From assembly GCF_002005105.1 (NCBI RefSeq), contig NZ_MSCV01000009.1, positions 1 to 64,000 on the forward strand: a DNA stretch of 64,000 nt. Direction: 5' to 3'. Below are positions 46,465-54,357 of the stretch, piece after piece. Position numbers and translations under genes: made by a program. Position 1 is the first letter of the stretch, and every line of letters starts with the position of its first letter. This DNA comes from Methylocaldum sp. 14B (lineage in GTDB: Bacteria > Pseudomonadota > Gammaproteobacteria > Methylococcales > Methylococcaceae). Below the pieces are notes generated by a model. That model was not told where the DNA came from. It searched no databases and saw only the letters and a program-made list of their open reading frames with translations.

Positions 46465-46984
46465 TGAAATGGGCCACGGTGAGGGACCGCCACGCCGGAC
46501 GCTGCGAGGGCGGTGAGTAGTCCGCACGGAGCGCAACGCGATATCGTTGCCGAATGGCCTTTTGGCTCGTTCCCAGATGGATGGGAACGGAAAAGCCGGA
46601 GGTTGAGGACCCGCGCAAAAGGAAAGCGGCGGATCAGCGAGCCGCTTCCCTTTCCCTTCCCTACCCCGCCGGCTGCCGCGTAGGCCACCTCCTTATATAA
46701 CCGAGGCCAGCAGCCGCAAGCTCCCATTCGGCTCCAGGGCATGTTGGCATGTGGAACAGACCCTATATGCACCCGCGTTCAAGCAGTGAGCCTCGAAAAA
46801 ACAAGGCTGTCGAGGATGGTCAGGCAAAATTCCTGAGAGCAGACCCCGTATGCACCCCTGTTCCGCTGTGCACCATGTTAGTTCAAGCAATATCTTTTAT
46901 TCCATTCAAAGCCGCACAAAACTACGTAATTGCCATTAGTTATCAATAACTTATCAAGATTAACGAAACTTGGCACAAAATACG
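46465..46984. other. Gene-free spacer with a duplicated 24-mer
   Basis: No convincing gene. A stem AAGCGGC/GCCGCTT at about 46626-46650 may end the nrt operon. The 24-base sequences at 46757-46780 and 46840-46863 (CAGACCC..TATGCACCC..GTTC) are near-identical direct repeats 83 bases apart. AT content rises towards 46900-47000, suggesting the promoter of the next operon. Confidence 0.5.
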
Positions 46985-47053
46985 CTTATATCGAGCTGAG
47001 GTTTATTAAGCAACGGCGCTTTAACCCCTTTAGGGTTATGGCGCTTTTTTTTT
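46985..47053 (+). promoter_or_regulatory. ANTAR-type antitermination leader of the FNT gene
   Basis: The second hairpin is clear: AAGC-AACGGC-GCTT (47008-47021), a six-base loop with A1 and G4. It overlaps the terminator GCGCT..TAACCC-cttta-GGGTTA..GCGC-T9 (47016-47053). The first hairpin is degenerate: CTTA/TGAG (46985-47000) around ATCGAG, with a T-C mismatch at the loop base. Layout matches the nrtA and narK leaders. Confidence 0.7.
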
Positions 47054-47111
47054 GCCTCACTGGTTCTTCATTGCATGACCGATACCAATAATCGAGCTAA
47101 AGGAGAAAATT

Positions 47112-47951
47112 ATGTCTTATTTAGTCCCGTCAGAATTTGTCACCAAGATGGTGGATGCAGGTGAATCGAAAGTATTCATGTCAACCAGGGATACGGTGAT
47201 CAGAGCGTATATGGCCGGCGCCATCCTGGCATTGGCTGCGGTGTTTGCGGTTGCGATGACCGTACAGACGGGCTCTCCGCTCATTGGCGCCATGTTGTTC
47301 CCCGTCGGTTTTTCCATGCTGTATTTGTTGGGCTTCGATCTACTGACCGGGGTATTTGTTTTGACGCCGCTTGCATGGCTCGATAAACGCCCGGGGGTGA
47401 CAATTGGCGGTATCTTACGGAACTGGGCGTTGGTCTTTATCGGCAATTTCATGGGGGCGTTTACCGTGGCGGTGATGATGTCGATCGTTTTCACCTTCGG
47501 TTTCTCGACAGAACCCAATGAAGTAGGTCAAAAAATTGCCGGTATCGGGGAAGCGCGTACGCTAGGTTATGCAAAGTATGGAGCGGCAGGCATGCTGACG
47601 CTCTTTATCAGAGGCATGCTTTGCAACTGGATGGTCTCTACCGGCGTTGTCGGCGCGATGATTTCCACGTCGGTGAGCGGTAAGGTGATCGCCATGTGGA
47701 TGCCGATCATGCTCTTCTTTGCAATGACCTTCGAGCATTCGATCGTCAATATGTTTTTGTTTCCGTCAGGTCTGATCATGGGCGGAAAGTTTTCGATCAT
47801 GGATTACCTTATCTGGAATGAGATTCCGACCGTTGTGGGAAATCTGGTTGGCGGGCTCGCGTTCACCGGACTGACTTTGTATTCCACACATGTAAGAACG
47901 GCGCCAAAACGGGTCAGTAAGGAACGTGTCTCGGTGGGAAGAGCAGCCTGA
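47112..47951 (+). CDS. Formate/nitrite transporter family channel (FocA/NirC-like)
   Basis: A 279-residue membrane protein with six helices of the FNT family: RAYMAGAILALAAVFAVAM, LGFDLLTGVFVLTPLAW, RGMLCNWMVSTGVVGAMIS and the conserved FEHSIVNMFLFPSGL with the central His. FNT pentamers conduct formate, nitrite or related small anions. Its leader and the cyanase downstream suggest nitrite, or possibly cyanate or bicarbonate, as substrate; this is inferred. AAAGGAGAA precedes the ATG. Confidence 0.92.
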   Translation: MSYLVPSEFVTKMVDAGESKVFMSTRDTVIRAYMAGAILALAAVFAVAMTVQTGSPLIGAMLFPVGFSMLYLLGFDLLTGVFVLTPLAWLDKRPGVTIGGILRNWALVFIGNFMGAFTVAVMMSIVFTFGFSTEPNEVGQKIAGIGEARTLGYAKYGAAGMLTLFIRGMLCNWMVSTGVVGAMISTSVSGKVIAMWMPIMLFFAMTFEHSIVNMFLFPSGLIMGGKFSIMDYLIWNEIPTVVGNLVGGLAFTGLTLYSTHVRTAPKRVSKERVSVGRAA

Positions 47952-48087
47952 CGAGTGACCTCTCATGCCAAAAAGTTGGTGAAGAGGAATCAGTTAGGCT
48001 GGTAATAAGGGATGATGGCTGGCGGGAATTCCGGATGAGTTGTGGGAGCGGAACGGTGGGTCGGGAGGCGCGCCCATAGCCGGCTTA

Positions 48088-48225
48088 TTAACCCGGCCTA
48101 TAAATATTGGCCGGGTTAATCCGGGGCAGGGATGCCCCGGCGCGGCGACAAGCCGCGTGAGCCCAGGCCGGGCGTGTACCGGGCCTGGGCGGCGGCCCGA
48201 AATACCAGGAGGGTATTTACGGGCC
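48088..48225. repeat. Run of five successive strong hairpins
   Basis: Palindromes follow one another: TTAACCCGGCC/GGCCGGGTTAA (48088-48119), CCGGGGCA/TGCCCCGG (48121-48140), CGCGGC/GCCGCG (48141-48157), GCCCAGGCC/GGCCTGGGC (48161-48190), and GGCCCG-AAATACC/GGTATTT-a-CGGGCC (48194-48225). It lies in the 590-base gap between the FNT and kinase genes. The rest of the gap (to 48541) shows no gene. It is probably a mobile or folded DNA repeat and may modulate expression of the downstream pair. Confidence 0.7.
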
Positions 48226-48541
48226 TGATTAATAATCTGTTCAGCCGTAATTTGATCCATTGGGAACAACGGGCGATAACGATCTTGCCATGCTCTACTT
48301 GGCCTGCAGCATCATCGCCTGACGTGCGACCAGCCTACTGGGATCGGCTCCAAATAATATGCAATAAGATGAAAGAGCTTCAGCTGTCTACACGGTTGAA
48401 GCTCCCTCAATCTCGTTCTTGATCCGGTCCCCATGAAGTATTAGGCCGTTTGTGCTGGGCTTGCCGAAGCTTTGTAGTCTTTCGACAAGCTCAAGGCGGG
48501 CGGCTTAAAAGCTTTACCAGGTCGGATCTATAAAAACAAAA

Positions 48542-50281
48542 ATGTCCAGTCAATTAAGAATCTCCGTAGGACAATACTCCGACAAAGGCCGTAAGGAAAC
48601 CAATCAGGATTTTCACGGTGTTTGCATACCGAAAGAGCCCCAGTTGAGCTCGAAAGGAATTGCGATTGCGCTGGCCGACGGGATCAGCAGCAGCGATGTG
48701 AGCCAGATTGCCAGCGAAGCCGCTGTTAGGAGTTTTCTCGAGGATTATTTCTGCACTTCGGACGCTTGGTCTGTCAGGAAGTCAGCACAGCGGGTTTTGA
48801 TCGCGACCAACTCCTGGTTACATTCACAGACACAGCAAAGCCAGTATCGTTACGATAAAGACAGAGGTTATGTGTGCACCTTTAGCGGCATGGTGATCAA
48901 GTCAACCACCGCACATATTTTTCACGTGGGCGATACGCGCATCTATAGATTGCATGATGATGCCTTGGAGCAATTGACCAACGATCATCGATTTTGGGTA
49001 TCGCAGGATAAAAGCTATCTTGGTCGGGCTTTAGGCGTTAATCCTCAGCTCGAAATTGATTATCGAGTATTGCCAGTGGAAGAAGGCGATATTTTCTTAT
49101 TCGCGACAGACGGCGTTTATGAATATGCCAGTCCTCGGTTCATCATCAATGCCATCAGAGAGCATGAAGACGATCTCGATACCGCTGCGAAAGCGATCGT
49201 GGACGCGGCATACCAACAAGGCAGTCCGGATAATCTCACGGCTCAGGTCGTTAAAATCGAAAACTTGCCTAAGCAGAATCCGGATGAACTCTATCAACAG
49301 TTAACCGAACTGCCGTTCCCCCCGATTTTGGAAGCCAGAATGGTTTTTGATGGCTACAAGATCGTCCGGGAGGTGCATGCCAGCAGTCGCAGCCATGTTT
49401 ATCTGGCGGTTGATAACGAAACCGGCACACCGGTCATCATCAAAACGCCATCGATCGATCTTCGGGGCGACCCGGCTTATTTGGAAAGATTCTTGATGGA
49501 AGAATGGATCGCTCGGCGCATCAATAGTGCGTATGTACTGAAGCCTTGCGCACAGACGCGGAAACGCAACTATCTCTATATCGTCACCGAATTCATTGAC
49601 GGTCAGACATTAACGCAGTGGATGATCGACAATCCGAGACCGGACCTGGAAACCGTGCGCGGCATCGTTGAACAAATTGCCAAAGGATTACGCGCTTTTC
49701 ACAGGCTGGAAATGCTGCATCAGGACCTGAGACCGGACAATATCATGATCGACCGTACCGGCACGGTGAAGATCATCGATTTCGGTTCGACGAAAGTTGC
49801 CGGCCTGATGGAGATCACAACGGCAATCGAGCGAAGTCATCTGCTAGGTACTGCCCAATATACCGCGCCGGAATATTTTCTTGGCGAAAGCGGGACAACA
49901 TATTCCGATATGTTTTCGCTGGGCGTTATAGCTTATCAAATGCTGTCGGGTAAACTGCCTTATGGCGCCGAAGTCTCCAAGGCCAGAACCAGAGCCGCAC
50001 AAAAGAAATTAGCCTATCACTCTGTACTCGATGACGATCGGGAAATCCCTGCCTGGATCGATGATGTGCTCAGGAAGGCAGTACATCCGAACCCGTATCA
50101 GCGTTATGGGGAATTATCCGAGTTTATCTATGATCTACGCCACCCGAACCAAGCGTTTCTGAATAAGACCCGTCCACCGCTCATCGAACGTAATCCAGTA
50201 GTTTTCTGGAAAAGCGTTTCCTTCATTCTGGCAATTACTGTTGTTGCCTTATTGTTTAAGTTAACAAATAGGGGTATCTAA
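48542..50281 (+). CDS. PP2C phosphatase / Ser-Thr kinase fusion, membrane-anchored
   Basis: A 579-residue protein. Residues 1-240 form a PP2C phosphatase (KETNQDFHGV, LADGISSSDVS, HVGDTRIYRL, GSPDNLTAQVV). Residues 270-520 form a Hanks-type kinase: VIIKTP with the ATP lysine, HQDLRPDN in the catalytic loop (Gln for the usual Arg of HRD), DFGSTKVAG, and TAPEYF. A membrane helix lies at the C-terminus after ERNPVVFWK. The type is known beside nitrate-assimilation genes in Pseudomonas. The next gene, cyanase, starts one base after its stop. Targets are unknown. Confidence 0.9.
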   Translation: MSSQLRISVGQYSDKGRKETNQDFHGVCIPKEPQLSSKGIAIALADGISSSDVSQIASEAAVRSFLEDYFCTSDAWSVRKSAQRVLIATNSWLHSQTQQSQYRYDKDRGYVCTFSGMVIKSTTAHIFHVGDTRIYRLHDDALEQLTNDHRFWVSQDKSYLGRALGVNPQLEIDYRVLPVEEGDIFLFATDGVYEYASPRFIINAIREHEDDLDTAAKAIVDAAYQQGSPDNLTAQVVKIENLPKQNPDELYQQLTELPFPPILEARMVFDGYKIVREVHASSRSHVYLAVDNETGTPVIIKTPSIDLRGDPAYLERFLMEEWIARRINSAYVLKPCAQTRKRNYLYIVTEFIDGQTLTQWMIDNPRPDLETVRGIVEQIAKGLRAFHRLEMLHQDLRPDNIMIDRTGTVKIIDFGSTKVAGLMEITTAIERSHLLGTAQYTAPEYFLGESGTTYSDMFSLGVIAYQMLSGKLPYGAEVSKARTRAAQKKLAYHSVLDDDREIPAWIDDVLRKAVHPNPYQRYGELSEFIYDLRHPNQAFLNKTRPPLIERNPVVFWKSVSFILAITVVALLFKLTNRGI

Positions 50282-50282
50282 A

Positions 50283-50774
50283 ATGAAAACAAAATCGACA
50301 CAGACACCGTCATCTTGCAAAGCCGATTCTCTGCTGACCAAAGAACAAATGACGGACCGCATTATTACTGCAAAAGTAAAAAAACAACTCACTTGGACAG
50401 CCATTGCCGAACAGATTGGCGTCAATGAGGTTTGGCTGGCCTCGGCTTGTCTTGGCATGAACAGCATGAAACACGACATTGCCGAAAAGCTCTGCGCCAT
50501 TTTGGAGCTGCCTATTGAAGTTCGAGCCGCCTTGGAAATGTTTCCTCACAAACAATGGCCCTTCGAAATACCCCAAGACCCGCTTATTTATCGGCTTTAT
50601 GAAATCGTCGGCGTTTACGGAGAAACCTTGAAAGAAATCATTCATGAAAAATTCGGAGACGGTATCATGAGCGCGATAGATTTCAGCATGACGGTCGGCA
50701 AAGAAGAAAACCCAGCCGGCGATCGCGTCGTCATCACCATGAACGGTAAATTTTTGCCTTACAAATCCTGGTAA
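50283..50774 (+). CDS. cynS: Cyanate hydratase (cyanase)
   Basis: A 163-residue protein: N-terminal helical POU-like domain (LTWTAIAEQIGVNEVWLASA) and the C-terminal catalytic domain. Arg, Glu and Ser of the active site are in YRLYEIVGVYGETLKEII and FGDGIMSAIDF. Cyanase converts cyanate and bicarbonate to ammonia and CO2, allowing cyanate to serve as nitrogen. The linkage to an FNT channel and a kinase-phosphatase fusion under an ANTAR leader suggests nitrate-type control. Confidence 0.95.
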   Translation: MKTKSTQTPSSCKADSLLTKEQMTDRIITAKVKKQLTWTAIAEQIGVNEVWLASACLGMNSMKHDIAEKLCAILELPIEVRAALEMFPHKQWPFEIPQDPLIYRLYEIVGVYGETLKEIIHEKFGDGIMSAIDFSMTVGKEENPAGDRVVITMNGKFLPYKSW

Positions 50775-50863
50775 ATCGGTAAAGGATTGCTTTGCCGGGC
50801 TCTATGAGACGAGTCGGCAACCGGCGGATCGGGCGAAAGAGCGGGCTCGAGTGAGAGCCGCTA

Positions 50864-51138
50864 CTAGCTCACCGCCCGGTCGAATTCGAACTCCGGCGCC
50901 GGCTCGCCCCGCTCCAAATCGTTGGCGGAGGTTGAGCCCCAATCAGACACAGTCTGGGCGGCGATATGGAGCTGGCGTGGCATCACGCAGTCGCGATGCT
51001 CGGCCAGGAACGCCCCGATGTTGGAACGGTGCATGGCGCGGGCCGCCTCGATACCCAGCAGCAAGCCGCCGAGCACCACGGTGCGGTGGGTGCAGCCGAA
51101 TCCTCACGGTCGAATTTGTATTCGGGTAGTGCCGACAT
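50864..51138 (-). pseudogene. Frameshifted small gene downstream of an ANTAR leader
   Basis: A frame starting MSALPEYKFDREDSA at 51138 shifts, near 51095, into VVLGGLLLGIEAARAMHRSN and ends at 50864 (EFEFDRAVS). Joined, it would be an 85-90-residue protein that I do not recognise. The ATG follows GGAAGAG and a canonical leader terminator, so it was once a regulated gene. A GTG start in the second frame, giving 70 residues, cannot be excluded. Confidence 0.5.
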
Positions 51139-51154
51139 TTCTCTTCCGAAGCCG

Positions 51155-51235
51155 AAAAAAAAAGCGCCCATGCCGGTTCCGTACGAAACCGGCCAAGGAC
51201 GCCTTTGTCCGAGGAAGCTATGAACGCCGCTGTTC
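51155..51235 (-). promoter_or_regulatory. ANTAR-type antitermination leader (minus strand)
   Basis: On the minus strand, hairpins GAAC-AGCGGC-GTTC (51235-51222) and GGAC-AAAGGC-GTCC (51210-51197) both have six-base loops with A1 and G4. The second overlaps the terminator GCGTCC...CCGGTT/AACCGG...GGGCGC-T9 (51202-51155). Loop-to-loop spacing is 25 bases, as in the nrtA and narK leaders (24). Confidence 0.8.
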
Positions 51236-51347
51236 GCGCTTCCCCTTGATTTTCAAAAATTCCTGTCATGGAAGGAAAATCGGCTCCCGGTCTGCGAAGA
51301 ACACGTTGCTTAGACGCAGTGCAACGGTAACTTCCGCCGTTGGACGA

Positions 51348-52166
51348 TCACGAGTGCATACGGACGAACTCGATAATAGCCTTAGCGTACACGTCCGGGT
51401 GGGTGGCGTGCGGGATGTGCCCTGCTCCCGGAAATTTCAGGACCTCCGCGCGAGGCATCGCCTCTGCAAGCTTGCCGACTACTGGTCCGAAGATGGGTGG
51501 GCTCTGGTCGCCCAGCGTGAGGAGAGCCGGACGCGTAAACTCCTTGATCCACTCCAGCTCGAAAACCAGCTGTTCGGGATCTTTCGCCTCGTCGAGGAAG
51601 GTCGGAGCATTATCCATCATGATCTTCTTGTACTCCGGCGGCAGTTGAGCCCAGGACCCCGGGCCGAGCACAACAGTCTCGACGAACTGTTCGGCGGCGC
51701 CGGCATGATCGCCCGAGGCGATCCGTTCGACCACGCCCCCAACTCGTTGCCGAACCTGCTCCAGCATCGGCGCAACGGCGGAGTCGTCGGCGAGCAGCGC
51801 GAAGAGGGGCCGCTCGTGAATGATGAGGCCGCGAAGGAGGTCGTGCCGCTCACCGGCCAGCCGGAGCGCAATCGATGCGCCGAACGAGTTTCCCGCTACC
51901 CATGCCGGCGCGAGTCCCAGGTCCTGTATCAACGCAGCAAGGTCGGCCACGTCCTCGCGCACACTGCCTTGTCCCGGTGGACACGTACTCTCGCTGTGGC
52001 CACGGCGATCGTAGGTGAGAACTCGAAAAGAGTCGACCAAACGGGGAACGAGCAGGTCCCAGTCGTGATGAGAATCCCATGAGCCGTGAACCAATGCGAG
52101 GGGAGCCTCCCCGCTGCCTTGGAGTTCATAGAAAAGCCGCACACCGTTGACATTTGCGGCTGCCAT
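51348..52166 (-). CDS. Alpha/beta hydrolase
   Basis: A 272-residue hydrolase: oxyanion segment LALVHGSWDSHHDWD, nucleophile in VAGNSFGASIALRLAG (Ser), and catalytic His in FPGAGHIPHATHPD. No membrane segment. The family includes esterases, haloperoxidases and C-C hydrolases, so the substrate is unknown. It is flanked by broken genes on both sides, which suggests a recently rearranged region. Confidence 0.88.
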   Translation of the reverse strand: MAAANVNGVRLFYELQGSGEAPLALVHGSWDSHHDWDLLVPRLVDSFRVLTYDRRGHSESTCPPGQGSVREDVADLAALIQDLGLAPAWVAGNSFGASIALRLAGERHDLLRGLIIHERPLFALLADDSAVAPMLEQVRQRVGGVVERIASGDHAGAAEQFVETVVLGPGSWAQLPPEYKKIMMDNAPTFLDEAKDPEQLVFELEWIKEFTRPALLTLGDQSPPIFGPVVGKLAEAMPRAEVLKFPGAGHIPHATHPDVYAKAIIEFVRMHS

Positions 52167-52175
52167 GCCGACCTC

Positions 52176-52403
52176 CTATGTCCGCGACTTCGCCCTGCAA
52201 CAAAGCGTCACGGGCGATGCTCGGTGTATTTCTTTTCCTTTAATCTCGCCGTCAAACAATATCTCGCCACCCGCTTTGCAATCGGACGTTACCTTTTTGA
52301 GGGGAAAGTATTTGACGATTTCATCATACCGCGTGAGCGCATCGAATATCGTCTCCGGCCTTGCTTCGATAAAAATACTTTTCCTTATCGTAAAGCTATC
52401 CAT
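52176..52403 (-). pseudogene. Truncated SRPBCC/AHSA1-like protein
   Basis: The first 55 residues (FTIRKSIFIEARPETIFDAL, RYDEIVKYFPLKKVTS, GGEILFDGEI) match the start of an AHSA1-type START-like domain, normally about 140-150 residues. It then runs into unrelated residues and stops at 75, just before the hydrolase gene. It looks like a 5' fragment left by a deletion. Confidence 0.6.
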
Positions 52404-52793
52404 TCTCCGTAGCGCTCCGTCTGTTTATTAGGTATTCAAAGTGAGTAGGTTACGCCGTATTGCTTTTCTCCATTCGGCTAACAACCCGCGCTTAAAGTGC
52501 TTTTCCATCGTTTCCCGCGGTTTCTGCTGATGGCGTTCATAGAGGATGCTCCAGACGGCTTGATCCGTCAGCGAGACGGGTCCTTGATATCGAGGATGAC
52601 GAGCCGACCACCAGGCCGAAGCGAGCGGGCTGCGTCCCGAGCCCTACGCGTTTTTCCATCTCCAGTGATCTTGCCATTCCGCAAGTTAAATAAGGCAAAC
52701 CTGCCCGTCTCCGGGGAAGGTTGCAACTCGTTCCTCCCCGGGATATAAGAAACACCCATTCGTTGTCCGGAAATCGTGCCCGCCATCCGCAAG
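52404..52793. other. Spacer with possible methyltransferase fragment
   Basis: No intact gene. On the minus strand about 52568-52670 encodes RSLRPGGRLVILDIKD, the motif-IV/post-II segment of class I SAM methyltransferases, without the rest of the protein. Probably another gene fragment. Confidence 0.35.
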
Positions 52794-53744
52794 ATGAGTA
52801 CTCGTATCGAATATCCGCACCACAGGTTGCAGCTCATGTTCCTGTTGTCGATAACCGCCGGCGTGGTTCTTCACCTGCTGCAACTGCCGAGCCTGTTGCC
52901 CCAGCGGGAGGCCGGGACGATTATGCTGCTGGCGGCATGGCCTCAGCGCTTCTATTTCTGGACATTCGAAGCGCTGGCCTGGTTGCTTGCCGGAACTGCA
53001 CTTGCCTTGAACCTCTTCTCGCCGAACCTTCCGGCCTGGTACGAGGGCGCAACCCCAACTCAGCGAGCGCGTGCATTGGGTACCGCCCTGGTCCTGGTTC
53101 AGCTCCTGCTCGGTCTCGGGTTTTGGCTTACCCGAGACAAGGGAGCGGACCAGCTCAGATGGCTGCGTGCCGCGTTCTGGATGGGCGGCGAGTTCCGAAT
53201 TCCGGCCATTTTTGCAAGCTTACAGCTCTGGTTTGCCGCGTGGCTTTCGTTCCAGTGCTACCGCCTCGACCGCGCGATTTTCTGGTTCGCGTCCGCGCTG
53301 GTATGTACCTACCTCGGGTTCGATGAGTTGCTTTCGTTCCACGAGGCGGTCGGCGTCTTGCTGAAAGGCAGCACACTGATCGGCGACGGCGAGAACACCC
53401 TGAGCGTCGGCCCGGTCAGGACGTATTTCTGGCCACTGGTTTTCCTGCCGTTGCTGCTGGTCATGAGCGCCTGGTTTCTTGTCGCGGCACGTCGAGCGGT
53501 CGGCCCCCGCGCCCTGTGGCAACTGGTATTGGCCGGGCTCGTATTCGCGACAGGCGCGCTGGGCTTCGAGATCGTCGAGGCGAACGGCGCAGCACGCCTG
53601 GGAGAAGCATGGTTTAACTCCACGCCGGGGCAGATCGTACTTCTGGCGGAGGAATCCTTCGAAACACTGGGAGTGACGCTCGCCGTCGTCGTATTCGCGA
53701 GGCACCGCTGGCAGACCCTTGCCGTGTCCCGCGGCGTCGATTGA
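52794..53744 (+). CDS. Multi-pass membrane protein of unknown function
   Basis: A 316-residue protein with about seven predicted membrane helices (for example LQLMFLLSITAGVVLHLLQL and FLPLLLVMSAWFLVAARRAV). Conserved-looking charged patches lie between them: YLGFDELLSFHEAVG and LLAEESFETLG. The acidic FDE/HE and EE pairs near membrane helices could bind metal. The start may be this ATG or a GTG six codons upstream. No family is recognised with confidence. Confidence 0.65.
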   Translation: MSTRIEYPHHRLQLMFLLSITAGVVLHLLQLPSLLPQREAGTIMLLAAWPQRFYFWTFEALAWLLAGTALALNLFSPNLPAWYEGATPTQRARALGTALVLVQLLLGLGFWLTRDKGADQLRWLRAAFWMGGEFRIPAIFASLQLWFAAWLSFQCYRLDRAIFWFASALVCTYLGFDELLSFHEAVGVLLKGSTLIGDGENTLSVGPVRTYFWPLVFLPLLLVMSAWFLVAARRAVGPRALWQLVLAGLVFATGALGFEIVEANGAARLGEAWFNSTPGQIVLLAEESFETLGVTLAVVVFARHRWQTLAVSRGVD

Positions 53745-54226
53745 ACGGCCGGTTCACCCCGGCCGTACCTCGGTGGTGCCGGACGCGGAAACACCACCGA
53801 AACCTTCAAGTCGCGCTGTTCCGGGCCTTCCAGCAATTTCAGCGTTGCGCCCGACGGGACCGTAGGCTGGGTTGCAGCGATAGCGAAAACCCAGCTAATC
53901 CACGTCTCAAACTGACGAAAAAACCGCATCACTCGCGAACGATGCGGTTTATGCCCGGCCAGTCCCGGTTCGGCATCCAACCGGCTCCACCTGCTCTATC
54001 CATTACTTTATATAGACTCACCGGAATACGGGTGCCGTCTTACCACCGTTAAGCGCCCGCGATCCGTACCTGCGCTTCAACTCGGTGCACCGTAGGCGCA
54101 ACAATGGTGCAAATAGCTGCGGGAAGGCCTTCTGCACTGCCCAACCGACCGCCGAAATGCCTAGCCGACGTGCTTCCGCGCTGTTTGGCACGCGAGCTGC
54201 TTACATCAATCAATAGAATGTACCTG
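53745..54226. other. Intergenic region upstream of narK leader
   Basis: No credible gene. It contains the hairpin at 53918-53950 and should hold the narK promoter upstream of about 54200. Confidence 0.4.
53918..53950 (-). terminator. Terminator hairpin
   Basis: AAACCGCATC-(10 bases)-GATGCGGTTT. The minus strand reads into six T; on the plus strand it lies 175 bases after the membrane-protein stop. It may act in both directions. Confidence 0.55.
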
Positions 54227-54306
54227 CGCCAACGGTGGCGTTCAGGAACATGGCAAAGGCGTCTTGCGATCATCGTGCATCGATGTTCGCCGGGCGCTTT
54301 TTTTTT
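54227..54306 (+). promoter_or_regulatory. ANTAR-type antitermination leader of narK
   Basis: Hairpins CGCC-AACGGT-GGCG (54227-54240) and GGC-AAAGGC-GTC (54252-54263) both have six-base loops with A1 and G4, 24 bases apart. The second overlaps the terminator GCGTCT, GCGA-CATCG-tgcat-CGATG-TCGC, GGGCGC-T9 (54259-54306). Sequence around the terminator base is nearly the same as in the nrtA leader. Confidence 0.8.
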
Positions 54307-54357
54307 GCTCCGGATTCACCGGAGAGCGGCTCTAGGATTTTTCGAGAAGATTTGTCG

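Noticed and set aside
47016-47053. Riboswitch upstream of the FNT gene
   Set aside because: The structure is a terminator with an upstream six-base-loop hairpin, better explained by ANTAR antitermination; no metabolite-binding core is recognisable.
48040-48228. 62-residue frame through the hairpin run at 48088-48225
   Set aside because: The frame only exists because the palindromes lack stops; no ribosome binding site and Gly/Pro/Arg-rich repeats.
50922-52082. 386-residue plus-strand frame across the hydrolase and ANTAR leader
   Set aside because: Runs antisense to the alpha/beta hydrolase and through the leader hairpins; no recognisable domain.
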